Below are positions 16,360 through 25,572 of a stretch of 37,522 nucleotides of DNA, one piece after another. Positions within the stretch are counted from its first letter, which is position 1, and every line of letters begins with the position of its first letter. Made by a program: the position numbers and the translations under genes. The notes beneath the pieces are model-generated. The model was not told where the DNA came from, ran no database searches, and saw only the letters and a program-made list of their open reading frames with translations. The stretch comes from Burkholderiales bacterium (lineage in GTDB: Bacteria; Pseudomonadota; Gammaproteobacteria; Burkholderiales; Burkholderiaceae_D), in NCBI GenBank assembly GCA_016200895.1, contig JACQDX010000002.1, forward strand, positions 1-37,522, read 5' to 3'.

Positions 16360-18690
16360 ATGTCCGGGAACAAAGCAACGCTGGTCGATAAGATTATGTA
16401 TCCCTGCACATTTTTGATGAGCAAACTCAGTTTGCGCACCAAACTACTGGGCATATTTCTTATTTTGCTACTCCCCCTGTTGTTTTTTGCCAGCCTTACC
16501 CTGAACCACATACGAACTGACGCCATCAATGCCCATGCCGGTCTGGCGGGTGTGGACGCGAATGGCCTGATCATGAAAGTGATCATCCAGACACAAAAAC
16601 ATCGCGGCCAGGTCAACCTCAAACTTTCTGGTGAAAATCTGGATGAGGATTTGGCAAAAACCAGAACTGAATTAAAAAACAGCCTGAGCCAGCTTGACCA
16701 GTTCTTGCAGAGTAATACTGACCTGGCTTTGCAAGGCTCATGGAAAGCCAGTGCTGATGAACTGCAACAACTGGTCGCAGGCCAAATCGCGGCCAATGTC
16801 AAAGACAATGTAGCCCAGCACAGCCGCCTGATCAGACAATGCCTGCAATTGTCTGCCCTGCTTAGTGAAAAAACTGGCTTGCTGACAGATACCCAAAGCG
16901 CCAACTTTCTTTTGCTGGATATTTCCATACGTAAAATGCCAGCCTGGATAGAGCATCTGGCGCTGTTACGTGGGCTGGGAGCCAGCTATATCAAAACCGG
17001 GGCAATGGAATTCCCTGAAAAAGCAGGCATAGTCTCCCGGCTGGACGCCTTGCAGGCGTCCATGATTGGTGTCACCGATCTGGATGAAGCGATGAAGCGC
17101 GCCGGTTTGAACGTGAACACGGCAGAGCAGGTAGCTTTCGAGGCATCACAGGTCTTTGCTGCACTGGCCAGAAAAAACCTGTTGGCAGAAAGCATCAGCG
17201 GCGACGCTAATGCCTATTTTGCGCAAGGCACGCAAGCCATAGAAAAAACCCTGGCCTTGCAAACCCAGATGCTGGGCAAACTGGCTGAGATATTAAAAGA
17301 CAGAAGCAGCCAGATGGATCTGTATCAAAACCTGCTGAGCCTGGGTATAGGCCTTATCGTCATCCTCAGTTGTTATCTGGCACTGGGGTTTTACCGTGGC
17401 TTCATGTCCGCCCTCAACCAGGTCGGGCGCGCTGCCCATTCTGTTGCCGCTGGCGACCTGACCAACCATATACGTATCACCGGCAAGGATGAACTGGCAA
17501 AAACTGGCAATTTGCTGGAAGCCATGAACGGCAATTTATCCAAACTGGTGGCGAATGTACGCAGCAATGCCAGCATGGTGGCGCAACTGGGTGAGGGTCT
17601 GGCGACCAATATCAATGATCTGACTGTCAGGACTGAGCAACAGGCATCCAGCCTGGAAGAAACATCGGCCAGTGTCGATGACCTGGCTGATACCGTGAAA
17701 AAAAATGCAGAAAGTGCAAGGGCGGTCGATAATCTGGCAGCGAATTTGCGCCTGATCACAGAATCAACCGGTGATGACATGCGCGCCGCCGTTGACTCCA
17801 TGAATGGCATACACCAGAGCGCCCGCAAGGTGCAGGAAATCGTAAGCCTCATCGATGGCATTTCTTTCCAGACCGATATCCTGGCCCTGAATGCTGCGGT
17901 GGAAGCTTCTCGTGCCGGTGAGCATGGTCGTGGTTTTGCCGTTGTCGCCAGTGAAGTGCGCAGTCTGGCACAACGCAGTGCCGACTCAGCGCGCCAGATC
18001 AGACGCCTGATTGATGATTCTGTACACAGGGTGGATCAGGGCGTCAATCAGATCAGCAATGTCAACCAGACCCTGACAGAAATCGTCGCTGGCATCCGTG
18101 ACCTGGCAAATAACATCAATGCCATTTCTGTCGCTTCCAGTGAACAAAGCAATGGCCTGTCGCAAATTTCAGAAGCCTTGCGCCATCTGGATGGCATCAC
18201 GCAAAGCAATGCACAAATGGCAGAGCAGGCCAAACATGCTTCCATCAGCCTGGAAGACAAGGCACATGCATTGACCAGAGCTGCCTCTGCCTTCAAATTA
18301 TTACAGGGTACCGCAGATGAGGCGTATGCCCTGGTCAAGAAAGCCGTGGCTGTTTATCAATCCAGGGGCAGGCCAGCCTTGCAAATCATCACAGCCAATG
18401 CCGATAAACTGTATGCTGACCGCGATATGTATGTGTTTGCCTTTGACCGCAATGGCCAATATCTGGCTTTTGCCGGCAATGCAGCCAAACTCAAGGTCAA
18501 CCTGTTTCATGTCGATGGACTGGATGGCCGCAAGCTGGTGCGGGATGCTTTTGCATTGCCAGAATCTGGCGGCTGGGTCAATTACACCATCGTCAACCCG
18601 GTCTCGAAAAAGACTGAGGCAAAAACCTCTTATATAGAAGCGATGGAGGACAATCTGGTACTGGGTTGTGGCGTGTATCAGGTAGAGTGA
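16360..18690 (+). CDS. Methyl-accepting chemotaxis protein with C-terminal Cache-like domain
   Basis: A 776-residue chemoreceptor. Order: membrane segment 1 (about 29-47); a roughly 275-residue, mainly helical periplasmic domain that looks like a nitrate/nitrite-sensing-like helical bundle (not confirmed); membrane segment 2 (about 325-345); HAMP (about 346-400); and the signalling domain with hairpin tip '[35 protein letters not shown]' summarised at about 500-535. After it, residues about 650-776 carry a second sensor-like domain ('[18 protein letters not shown]', '[11 protein letters not shown]', 'VLGCGVY') resembling sCache_2. By topology this Cache-like domain would be cytoplasmic. An AAGGAAAA ribosome site precedes the ATG. 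Confidence 0.93.
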   Translation: MSGNKATLVDKIMYPCTFLMSKLSLRTKLLGIFLILLLPLLFFASLTLNHIRTDAINAHAGLAGVDANGLIMKVIIQTQKHRGQVNLKLSGENLDEDLAKTRTELKNSLSQLDQFLQSNTDLALQGSWKASADELQQLVAGQIAANVKDNVAQHSRLIRQCLQLSALLSEKTGLLTDTQSANFLLLDISIRKMPAWIEHLALLRGLGASYIKTGAMEFPEKAGIVSRLDALQASMIGVTDLDEAMKRAGLNVNTAEQVAFEASQVFAALARKNLLAESISGDANAYFAQGTQAIEKTLALQTQMLGKLAEILKDRSSQMDLYQNLLSLGIGLIVILSCYLALGFYRGFMSALNQVGRAAHSVAAGDLTNHIRITGKDELAKTGNLLEAMNGNLSKLVANVRSNASMVAQLGEGLATNINDLTVRTEQQASSLEETSASVDDLADTVKKNAESARAVDNLAANLRLITESTGDDMRAAVDSMNGIHQSARKVQEIVSLIDGISFQTDILALNAAVEASRAGEHGRGFAVVASEVRSLAQRSADSARQIRRLIDDSVHRVDQGVNQISNVNQTLTEIVAGIRDLANNINAISVASSEQSNGLSQISEALRHLDGITQSNAQMAEQAKHASISLEDKAHALTRAASAFKLLQGTADEAYALVKKAVAVYQSRGRPALQIITANADKLYADRDMYVFAFDRNGQYLAFAGNAAKLKVNLFHVDGLDGRKLVRDAFALPESGGWVNYTIVNPVSKKTEAKTSYIEAMEDNLVLGCGVYQVE

Positions 18691-18692
18691 GC

Positions 18693-18828
18693 AGGACTTA
18701 CGCAAAACCGCCCCAGCTGCGGTGTAGTCAGGGTTTCAGGCAGCATGCGGCCTGCCGACGAAACGAATCGCCCTTGCAAGGGCGATTTTCCCAGCAAGGC
18801 CTTGTTGGGACAATTTTGCGCAATTCCT
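18693..18828. repeat. Palindromic intergenic element (class A, copy 2, inverted and diverged)
   Basis: It starts with AGGACTTACGCAAAA (18693-18707) and ends with a diverged inverse, ATTTTGCGCAATTCCT (18813-18828). Just inside the left end is 'cgccccagctgcg' and inside the right end 'cagcaaggccttgttgggaca'. These are the inner flanks of the element at 263-367 in opposite orientation. The middle differs and contains the perfect 22-bp palindrome at 18766-18787 (arm AATCGCCCTTG). It lies between the chemoreceptor stop and dapF and may terminate transcription. Confidence 0.75.
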
Positions 18829-18875
18829 AGTAAGTCTTAAAGACGCAGAAGCATGTTGCGCGTGCCGTCTGAGGC

Positions 18876-18888
18876 TATAATCACACCA
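18876..18888 (+). promoter_or_regulatory. Candidate dapF promoter, -10 box close to the start codon
   Basis: A consensus TATAAT lies at 18876-18881, only 6 nt before the dapF ATG at 18888. If it is the -10 box, transcription would begin at or beside the ATG and the mRNA would be leaderless. No -35 box at 16-18 bp spacing is convincing (TTGCGC at 18856 is 14 bp away). Confidence 0.4.
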
Positions 18889-19748
18889 TGAAACTCAAAT
18901 TCACCAAAATGCATGGTGCGGGTAATGATTTTGTCGTTATCGATGCGATTAACCAGCACATCAATTTCACCCCTGCGCAGTGGCGGCAGATTGCTGACCG
19001 CCGTTTTGGCATAGGTGCAGACCAGATACTGGTGGTAGAACGCCCTGAGAACCAGGATGTAGACTTCCGCTACCGCATCTATAACGCCGATGGTGGCGAA
19101 GTTGAACAATGTGGCAATGGCTCACGCGCTTTTGTGCAGTTTGTCATAGAAAAAGGCCTGACCAGCAAATCCAGCATACGGGTGCAAACCATGTCCGGCG
19201 TCATAGAACCACGCATGGGTGAAGACGGCAATATCACCGTCAATATGGGTGCGCCGGTACTGGAAGCAGCCCAGGTGCCGTTTCAGGCTGATGATCTGAC
19301 CGCCATGCAGCAAGGCGATGATCATTTGTGGCCGCTGGAAATCAATGGCAAGCAGGTCTGGGTATCTGCCGTTTCCATGGGTAATCCACATGCGGTGCAG
19401 ATCGTGAATTCGGTGGATGACTTCCCGGTGGCTGTTGATGGCCCGCTGATAGAGCATCACCCCCGTTTCCCGCGCCGGGTGAATGCTGGTTTCATGGAAG
19501 TTTTGGGCCGTCAACATGTACGCCTGCGTGTATTTGAACGTGGTGCCGGTGAAACCCTGGCTTGCGGTACCGGTGCCTGTGCTGCCGCCGTCACTGGCAT
19601 ACGCCGGGGCTTGCTGGATAGCCCGGTCCGTGTCAGCATGCGCGGTGGTGAACTCTCCATCGCCTGGGATGGCGAAGGCCAGCCAGTATTCCTCAGCGGT
19701 CCGGCAGTGACCGTCTTTGAAGGCGAAATTAATTTAATAGAAACATAA
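18888..19748 (+). CDS. dapF: Diaminopimelate epimerase
   Basis: A 286-residue cytoplasmic enzyme that interconverts LL- and meso-diaminopimelate for lysine and peptidoglycan synthesis. It starts with the family N-terminus '[20 protein letters not shown]'. The two catalytic cysteines are present: Cys75 in '[16 protein letters not shown]' and Cys226 in '[17 protein letters not shown]'. The substrate-binding 'SMGNPHAV' is at about 163-170. Its TAA overlaps the ATG of the DUF484 gene by one base, giving the dapF-DUF484-xerC operon known from other proteobacteria. The first gene has no close ribosome site. Confidence 0.98.
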   Translation: MKLKFTKMHGAGNDFVVIDAINQHINFTPAQWRQIADRRFGIGADQILVVERPENQDVDFRYRIYNADGGEVEQCGNGSRAFVQFVIEKGLTSKSSIRVQTMSGVIEPRMGEDGNITVNMGAPVLEAAQVPFQADDLTAMQQGDDHLWPLEINGKQVWVSAVSMGNPHAVQIVNSVDDFPVAVDGPLIEHHPRFPRRVNAGFMEVLGRQHVRLRVFERGAGETLACGTGACAAAVTGIRRGLLDSPVRVSMRGGELSIAWDGEGQPVFLSGPAVTVFEGEINLIET

Positions 19749-20407
19749 TGAATTCCACCGATATCGCCACCTACCTGATACAGCATCCGCATTTTTTTGA
19801 AGAACATGCAGAGTTGCTGGGTTCCATCAAACTGACCAGTCCCGTCATGGGACGCGCCATCTCCTTGCAAGAAAGACAGATGGAAGTCGTCCGCGAAAAA
19901 TATCGCGGCCTGGAATTGCGCATGGCAGATTTACTGCGCATCGCGGAAGAAAACCATGACATCAGCCAAAAGTTTCAGACCTGGACGCGCGCCCTGCTGC
20001 TGGCCCGCAATGATGTCGACCTGCCCCATGTGCTGACCCAGGGTTTGCAGGATATCTTCAACCTGCCCCATGCCACCCTGCGCTTGTGGGGTGTGGCAGA
20101 AGATTATGCCCATACCTGGTTTGCCAGTGCTACCAGCGACGATGCACAGTTGTTTGCCAAAGGCCTGACCACGCCTTATTGCGGCAAGAACCATGATTTT
20201 GAAGCTGCTGGCTGGATAGAAGCTGATCAGGCAGTCGAATCATTGGCCATGCTGCCTTTGCGCCTGTCTGGCAATGGGCCGACTTTTGGTTTGCTGGTAC
20301 TGGGTTCACCCGATCCAGATCGCTATACCAAGAACATGGCAACTGACTTCCTGAGCAAGATTGCCGATACCAGTAGCGCTGCCCTGAGCTGCCTGGTGGA
20401 TATCTAA
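19748..20407 (+). CDS. DUF484 family protein
   Basis: A 219-residue protein with the DUF484 opening 'IATYLIQHPHFFEEHAELL' and 'AISLQERQMEVVREKYRGLELRMADLLRIAEEN' (a coiled-coil helix), followed by a GAF-like alpha/beta domain with 'SLAMLPLR....GLLVLGSPDPDRY..NMATDFLSKI'. The function is unknown; it is regularly found between dapF and xerC, as here. It starts by one-base overlap with dapF, implying translational coupling, and ends 36 bp before xerC. Confidence 0.92.
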   Translation: MNSTDIATYLIQHPHFFEEHAELLGSIKLTSPVMGRAISLQERQMEVVREKYRGLELRMADLLRIAEENHDISQKFQTWTRALLLARNDVDLPHVLTQGLQDIFNLPHATLRLWGVAEDYAHTWFASATSDDAQLFAKGLTTPYCGKNHDFEAAGWIEADQAVESLAMLPLRLSGNGPTFGLLVLGSPDPDRYTKNMATDFLSKIADTSSAALSCLVDI

Positions 20408-20443
20408 GCCTGTTCTGCCGCATAAGCTTAAGGCTAAGTCTAC

Positions 20444-21373
20444 ATGAATACGCAAGATCAGTATCTCACCAGCTATCTGGAAGTCTTGCGCAGTCAGAGG
20501 CAATTGTCACAGCACACGCTGGACAGTTATCTGCTGGATTTACGCGAACTCATCAAGCTCGCGGGCCAGGCTGGGCAAGCTGATCTGGCCCGCCTGACTA
20601 CCCATCATATACGCCGCTTCGCCGCCCAAATGCATGCAGGTGGGCAAAATGCCCGCAGCATTGCCCGCAAATTGTCCAGCTGGCGTGGCTTCTATCGCTG
20701 GCTGACAGAAGAACGCAATCTGGCTGCCAACCCGGTCGAAGGTGTACGCTCCCCCAAGAAAAGCAAGCCCTTGCCCAAAGCCCTGGGCGCAGATGATGCA
20801 GTGCGCCTGGTGGCCCATAAAGGCGGTGACCAGCCTACCGCCCGCGCCAACCGTGCCATGTTTGAACTTTTATATTCGAGTGGCTTGCGGGTATCTGAAC
20901 TGGCCAGCCTGGATGTGGCGGCTGTTACAGAGTCCGGCTACAGTCCGGCTGGCTGGGTCGATATGCAGGAAGGCGAAGTCCGCGTCACCGGTAAAGGCGG
21001 TAAGCAACGCATAGTCCCGGTAGGCAAACCCGCGCTGGCTGCACTGCAAGACTGGCTGGCGATACGACCAACCCTGGTCAAGGCTGACCCATACCCGCTG
21101 TTTTTAACCGAACGCGGTACCCGCATTTCTGTTCGCCTGATACAACTACGCCTCAAGGCGCATGCACAAAGCCTGGATATACCGGCGAATGTGCATCCAC
21201 ATATGTTGCGGCATTCATTTGCCTCACACGTCTTGCAATCTTCCGGCGACTTGCGGGCTGTGCAGGAAATGCTGGGTCACAGCTCTATCGCAGCAACCCA
21301 GGTGTATACCTCGCTGGATTTCCAGCATCTGGCCAAGGTCTATGACCAGACGCATCCACGTGCCAAGAAATAA
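20444..21373 (+). CDS. xerC: Tyrosine recombinase XerC
   Basis: A 309-residue recombinase that, with XerD, resolves chromosome dimers at dif. The N-terminal SAM-like core-binding domain (about 1-95, 'YLEVLRSQRQLSQHTLDSYLLDL') precedes the catalytic domain. All six active-site residues are visible: Arg149 (SGLRVSE), Lys184 (TGKGGKQR), His253 and Arg256 (HPHMLRHSFASH), His279 (LGHSS) and the nucleophile Tyr288 (QVYTSLDFQHL). The C-terminal helix ends 'LAKVYDQTHPRAKK'. It is third in the dapF operon and converges on the OmpA-type gene, with a palindromic element between. Confidence 0.97.
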   Translation: MNTQDQYLTSYLEVLRSQRQLSQHTLDSYLLDLRELIKLAGQAGQADLARLTTHHIRRFAAQMHAGGQNARSIARKLSSWRGFYRWLTEERNLAANPVEGVRSPKKSKPLPKALGADDAVRLVAHKGGDQPTARANRAMFELLYSSGLRVSELASLDVAAVTESGYSPAGWVDMQEGEVRVTGKGGKQRIVPVGKPALAALQDWLAIRPTLVKADPYPLFLTERGTRISVRLIQLRLKAHAQSLDIPANVHPHMLRHSFASHVLQSSGDLRAVQEMLGHSSIAATQVYTSLDFQHLAKVYDQTHPRAKK

Positions 21374-21385
21374 GATACAAAAGAC

Positions 21386-21533
21386 TTAGAACCTGTTTAC
21401 GATCTGTAGCGAGCGTGCGTCAGCGGGTTGAAGAGCAGCGCAAAAAGCGGAATGTACCCTAGTACATGAGCATTTTGAGCAGCACATGAGACCCGATCAC
21501 GCACGCGCAGTAAGATCGTAAGCAGGTTCTTAG
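21386..21533. repeat. Symmetrical palindromic intergenic element (class B) between xerC and the OmpA gene
   Basis: AGAACCTGTTTACGATCT (21388-21405) and its inverse at 21513-21530 match at 17 of 18 positions. The exact centre holds ATGTAC-ccta-GTACAT (21452-21467). The layout copies that of the element at 263-367: 18-bp ends and a GTAC-N4-GTAC centre, but with different end sequences. The right end reaches the OmpA-type gene's stop codon (21530-21532). It could also act as a bidirectional terminator. Confidence 0.8.
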
Positions 21534-22591
21534 CGCAATACCATCTCGACACGCCTGTTCTTTGAGCGGCCTGCCTCAGCCGCATTGGAAGCACGCGGTG
21601 CCAGTGGGCCTACGCCTTTGGCGATCAGACGTGCATCGGCAATGCCATAGCCTTTGAGTGCATCAACCACAGCCTGGGCACGCTTGCCTGACAAAGTCAT
21701 ATTGTAGTCAAGCACACCCTGGGTATCGGTATGACCAACGATGTAGACAGCAGCAGTATTGGCTTTCAGGTATTTCGCCATTTGATCCAATTGGGGTTTG
21801 GATTCTGGTTTGATGATGGCTTTGTCGGTATCAAAATACAGGCCATAAAAACTGACTGCACCATTCGCTGCCAATTCCTTGCTGATGGCATCAGCATCGA
21901 CGGTGACAATATTCTGTTCCATGGCTTTTGGTTCCAGCACTTCCACCAGCACAGACACGTGGTCATTCATGCTGTCGGTGATATCGCCCATGGTGCCGCC
22001 AGAATTGAGTGCGGCATACACACCCACATAAGTTGTCGCTGCTCCCGTGCCTTTTTGCAGCAAGGCATAACGGATGTCCTTGGCACCATCAAACACTGCC
22101 TGCACAAAGCGGTTGCGGTTGACGTCATATCCCTCACCCTGCACATGAGTACGCTTTTCGTTCCAGTTGTATTTCAGGCTTTTGAACGAAGGGCCGCAGC
22201 TGTCGTTATCGCACTGGAATGCTGGCTTGAAGCCTTTGCTGGCAAGACTGTCAGTGAAATTGCGGAACACTTCCAGCGACGAACGCCCTTTGGGCACCAT
22301 ATACACAGTGCGGGTCAGCGTACCTTCGGCCTTTTGCAGTTTGGAGAATTTTTTATTACTGCTGTAATCAGGCTCAGTCGCCGGGCCAGCCGGGAAGGAA
22401 ATCTCATCATAGGCTTTTTGCGTCTGCAACAAGATGCTGGAACTCTGGTAACGCCCTGTCAAAGGATGGTCCTTGGCATTGGGTGCATCCGTCGTCAGGA
22501 TTTTTTCATAAGCAGGATTGACGGCTGCCAGCACGATAGAACTGGCAAGCAGGGAGAGGACCAGCAGGGATGATTTCAGCGTTTTGTGCAT
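21530..22591 (-). CDS. OmpA-family outer-membrane protein with DUF4892 domain
   Basis: A 353-residue exported protein. The signal peptide is residues 1-22 (VLA-AV). A DUF4892-like domain (about 25-230) holds two cysteines ('CDNDSC') that probably pair. The C-terminal OmpA peptidoglycan-binding domain (about 240-353) shows 'LYFDTDKAIIKPESKPQLDQMAKYL', 'VYIVGHTDTQGVLDYNMTLSGKRAQAVVDAL' and the terminal 'AAEAGRSKNRRVEMVLR', with the conserved Asp/Arg pair that grips diaminopimelate. It should sit in the periplasm or outer membrane, tied to the wall. It is monocistronic; the 160 bp between it and phoX carry only the phoX terminator. Confidence 0.92.
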   Translation of the reverse strand: MHKTLKSSLLVLSLLASSIVLAAVNPAYEKILTTDAPNAKDHPLTGRYQSSSILLQTQKAYDEISFPAGPATEPDYSSNKKFSKLQKAEGTLTRTVYMVPKGRSSLEVFRNFTDSLASKGFKPAFQCDNDSCGPSFKSLKYNWNEKRTHVQGEGYDVNRNRFVQAVFDGAKDIRYALLQKGTGAATTYVGVYAALNSGGTMGDITDSMNDHVSVLVEVLEPKAMEQNIVTVDADAISKELAANGAVSFYGLYFDTDKAIIKPESKPQLDQMAKYLKANTAAVYIVGHTDTQGVLDYNMTLSGKRAQAVVDALKGYGIADARLIAKGVGPLAPRASNAAEAGRSKNRRVEMVLR

Positions 22592-22704
22592 GATATTCCG
22601 GGCTCCTGAGAAATGACGTTTTCCACAATAGCTTGTTAATGTAGCACAGGATATTTCTGGAAAGTGGGTAGTGATATTTGCTTACAATCTAGCGCCTGAA
22701 AAGA

Positions 22705-22730
22705 AAAAAGCAGCGAAATCGCTGCTTTTT
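22705..22730 (-). terminator. Rho-independent terminator of phoX
   Basis: AAAAAGCAGCGA pairs perfectly with TCGCTGCTTTTT around two bases. On the minus strand the stem ends in a T-run. It lies 22 bp beyond the phoX stop. Confidence 0.9.
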
Positions 22731-22751
22731 CAACTAGCTATAGTTCCTTAC

Positions 22752-24752
22752 TCAGGCTTTTGCCAACTTCAGACTGGTTGCGTCTGCAGTGAGATAACCA
22801 ACTGCTGCACCAAAGCGGTTTTTGTAATTAGCGCGTACCAAAGGATCTAAAGTCGCCTGCACATTACTATGCAGTGGTGACAACCAGTCGCCAGCGTGCT
22901 GGAAATTGCTGGTGATATAAGTCCAGCCATTCAAATCGTCAACGACAGACAGACCTGTGGATTCTGCACCTGCTGGCATGGATGCCAGGCGTGACAGTTT
23001 CTTTGTATCAACGTTATACGCCCACAAGAAATTATTCACGTGCTGACTACTGTCTTCGCCGATAAACAAGGTACGCAGTTTTTCAGAAAACTTCAGGTTA
23101 TCAGGGTTCGCGACTTTGTCTGGATTGGCAGTGTTGCCCAGAGTATCAGGCGCGAGCTTGCCAGTTGCATCCAAATAATCTTCACCAACCAGCAAGGCTT
23201 TGGTCTGGGTTGGCACCCATTCACTATTGATGGTTGCACCAGCCGTATCTTTCTGTCCACCTGTCATGGTGTGTGCCAGAACGGCGCCCGCTATCACTAC
23301 TTTTTCAAGGGTAACACCATACGCTTCATTCCAGGCAGCATTGCCACGTACCATGGAGGCTTGCATGTTTTGCAGGGCAGAGTAAGCAACTTTATCTTTT
23401 GCATTGACCGTAGTACCTTCCAGCTTGGTCAATGCCATGCTACCGCCAACCATGGATGCATAGCGATGCGTTTCCAGGAAAGCTGCCGCCTTTTCCATGC
23501 CAGGTTTAATTTTGATCCACTGCATCTTACCACTGTAAAAAATCTTGGTGAAGCTGGCATCTTTAGGATCGGTGGTTGCCACATCCATGATGTCGGCAGG
23601 CTTCAGGGTATTGGCCAAATTTTCAATTTCTGCACTGGTAGCAGAGCCTATCTTGATCCATGTCAGTGAAGCACCAACTGCAGTTGGATCAATGGAAAAT
23701 CCAGCACCAATTTTTGCAACATACAGAGAACCGGAAGACAGGTCTTTCTCTTTGTCTGCGACAAAAATAAAGATACCGCCGTTGGTTGCATCATCACCCA
23801 TCAAGGCAGTGCGATTGTCTGGCATTACCTGAATCAGTTCGTGAGAAATACGACCCATGCAATAATGTTTCTTGATACTGCCAGTGCCATCAGGATTGAC
23901 GGTGACTTCAGGCAGGTGACCATAGTGATAAGGGTTTGCCTTGTTTTCATCGCCAAACAAATTCGTGCTATAGGCTTTGAATTGCGTGTTGGTCGAAATC
24001 GTGAAAGCATCCGGTTCATACTCTTCACTAGACAGATGCGTGCCCCATGGCGACAAGCTGGCACCGCAAGTGATCCACAAGCCATTTACTTTGGAAGTAT
24101 CAACATTATGATATTTCACCAGGTTCAGCTTGCCTGTGGCCTGATCCTGGTCCAGGGTCAATATGGCGATAGGGGATGGCAGCTTACCGTACATATCGGT
24201 TTTTTCGTCTTGTGCCCAAGTAGTGTATTCAAACTGCACCACCGCAAATACAGCCTTGCCCTTGATGCCGCTTACTGTAGGGTTGGCAACAGAGAGCAAG
24301 GATGTACCATCAGGAGAATCTGAGTAGAATTGACGTTCTTTGCCCACCACTGTTTTGTCGATAATCGGCTGGTTATTGATATCAACATAGCCGCCAGCCA
24401 GGATAGTGCCGCCATTCCCATTGGAAACCATATCGCCGGTTACAAAGAACGGCTGATAAGCCAGTTTGTAAGATTGGGCACTGCTATCGCTAAAGTTGAC
24501 ACTCAATGTCGAACCCACAGTCGTGGTTGCCATTGCCGCAGCATTTGCCAGTGATGGCGCAGGCATGGCTGTAAATTCTGCACCGATAAAATTCGCAGCG
24601 ACTGGTGTTACCGTTGCTGGAACTGCTGCACTGGAGCTACCGCCGCATGCACTCAGCAATGAGGCCGTGGAAAATGCGCCCAGCGGCAGCAAAGGAGCGC
24701 CTGCGAGGAATTTAAGTGCCTGACGGCGACCGGCTTGAGGTTGATCTGACAT
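22752..24752 (-). CDS. phoX: PhoX-family alkaline phosphatase (DUF839), Tat-exported
   Basis: A 666-residue protein. The twin-arginine signal GRRQALKF (Arg9-Arg10) ends in a lipobox-like LLSAC (Cys36), so export by Tat and possible lipid anchoring are expected. The body has DUF839/PhoX traits: 'ITCGASLSPWGTHLSSEEYEPDAF', 'GHLPEVTVNPDGTGSIKKHYCMGRISHEL', 'ALMGDDATNGGIFIFVADKE' and a beta-propeller-like repetition. PhoX enzymes use iron and calcium to hydrolyse phosphomonoesters. ATG 24752 is chosen; an upstream TTG would add 10 residues before the Tat signal. It is divergent from the Fur-type regulator gene. A PhoB-box-like site lies about 136 bp upstream. Confidence 0.92.
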   Translation of the reverse strand: MSDQPQAGRRQALKFLAGAPLLPLGAFSTASLLSACGGSSSAAVPATVTPVAANFIGAEFTAMPAPSLANAAAMATTTVGSTLSVNFSDSSAQSYKLAYQPFFVTGDMVSNGNGGTILAGGYVDINNQPIIDKTVVGKERQFYSDSPDGTSLLSVANPTVSGIKGKAVFAVVQFEYTTWAQDEKTDMYGKLPSPIAILTLDQDQATGKLNLVKYHNVDTSKVNGLWITCGASLSPWGTHLSSEEYEPDAFTISTNTQFKAYSTNLFGDENKANPYHYGHLPEVTVNPDGTGSIKKHYCMGRISHELIQVMPDNRTALMGDDATNGGIFIFVADKEKDLSSGSLYVAKIGAGFSIDPTAVGASLTWIKIGSATSAEIENLANTLKPADIMDVATTDPKDASFTKIFYSGKMQWIKIKPGMEKAAAFLETHRYASMVGGSMALTKLEGTTVNAKDKVAYSALQNMQASMVRGNAAWNEAYGVTLEKVVIAGAVLAHTMTGGQKDTAGATINSEWVPTQTKALLVGEDYLDATGKLAPDTLGNTANPDKVANPDNLKFSEKLRTLFIGEDSSQHVNNFLWAYNVDTKKLSRLASMPAGAESTGLSVVDDLNGWTYITSNFQHAGDWLSPLHSNVQATLDPLVRANYKNRFGAAVGYLTADATSLKLAKA

Positions 24753-24887
24753 GATTCGAATTCCAAAAGTTGATTGCGACAAAATGAGCCAACCGGAGAC
24801 TACTGGTCACCAATTGCGCGCCTGAATTTGCGATTAAAACCTTGCGATGAGTAAGGGCAAGTTCGGGCAGGAGTATAAGAAGTGAAT

Positions 24888-24905
24888 ATGACAGGCAAGT
24901 GAAAC
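24888..24905 (-). promoter_or_regulatory. Candidate PhoB box upstream of phoX
   Basis: On the minus strand the 18 bp read GTTTCAC, 4 nt, CTGTCAT. The second half is a perfect Pho half-site and the first matches 4 of 7. The site before phoD (8172-8189) has the same form, including the TCAC end of the first half. Confidence 0.5.
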
Positions 24906-24952
24906 GCAGGATTTTTTCTCAGCAAACCCACAAATCATGAATCGCATGCTTT

Positions 24953-24993
24953 TGCAACTCAATTGCATTTTTCAGGCATAATGTGCATATATA
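24953..24993 (+). promoter_or_regulatory. Promoter of the Fur/Zur-type gene with palindromic candidate operator
   Basis: The 15-bp palindrome TGCAACTCAATTGCA (24953-24967) overlaps possible -35 boxes (TTGCAA 24952-24957; TTGCAT 24963-24968). Possible -10 boxes are CATAAT (24977-24982) and TATATA (24988-24993). The same TGCAAC...TTGCA form occurs at 27378-27392. Autoregulation by the adjacent regulator is a reasonable inference. Confidence 0.45.
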
Positions 24994-25044
24994 GAAGACA
25001 GCGTGCAGATGCTCTTATGCCTGTCAGCAAACGATGGACTTACC

Positions 25045-25548
25045 ATGAAATCACCCTCTACCAGAGCCAAACCGGCCACAACTGCCCATCATCAGGGAGC
25101 AGCCGCTATCCTGCTATCGGGAGCCGGTGTACGCGTGACTGATGCGCGCCTGAATGTCTTGTCTGAACTCTTGTCCAGCCAGCGCGCCCTGTCGCATCTG
25201 GAGGTGCAGGATGCCTTGCCTGAAATGGACAGGGTGACCTTATACCGCGCATTGGATTGCCTGACCGATGCCGGCCTGGCGCATAAAATTTCTGGTGATG
25301 ACAGAGTATACAGATACAGCACTGGCAGTGAGACTGCGGGCAACAAAGACCATCCGGCACAGCATCAGCATGGGCATTTCAAATGCACCCGTTGCGCCCG
25401 GGTATTTTGTCTTGATGATGCAAAACAACCGCCGGGCTTGCGTGAGCAATTGCAAGCCGCTTTGCAGACCACGCTGGGACGTGGCTTTCAAAGTCACGAT
25501 ATTGAGCTGACCATCAAGGGCTGGTGCGCCGACTGCGCAAAACCGTAA
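25045..25548 (+). CDS. Fur-family transcriptional regulator, probably Zur-type
   Basis: A 167-residue regulator. The winged helix is 'GVRVTDARLNVLSELLSSQRALSHLEVQDALPEMDRVTLYRALDCLTDAGLAHKI', with the Fur-type recognition helix 'DRVTLYRALDCL'. The C-terminal half has His residues ('HQHGHFKCTRC') and two CxxC pairs (114-117 and 161-164) that form the structural zinc site. Zur rather than Fur is inferred from the neighbours: a COG0523 GTPase 24 bp downstream and a ZnuD-like receptor nearby. ATG 25045 is preferred; GTG 25003 and ATG 25009 in the same frame would add 14 or 12 residues. It is divergent from phoX and very likely cotranscribed with the GTPase. Confidence 0.88.
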   Translation: MKSPSTRAKPATTAHHQGAAAILLSGAGVRVTDARLNVLSELLSSQRALSHLEVQDALPEMDRVTLYRALDCLTDAGLAHKISGDDRVYRYSTGSETAGNKDHPAQHQHGHFKCTRCARVFCLDDAKQPPGLREQLQAALQTTLGRGFQSHDIELTIKGWCADCAKP

Positions 25549-25572
25549 TTCAACTGTATTAGAGAAAAAATC

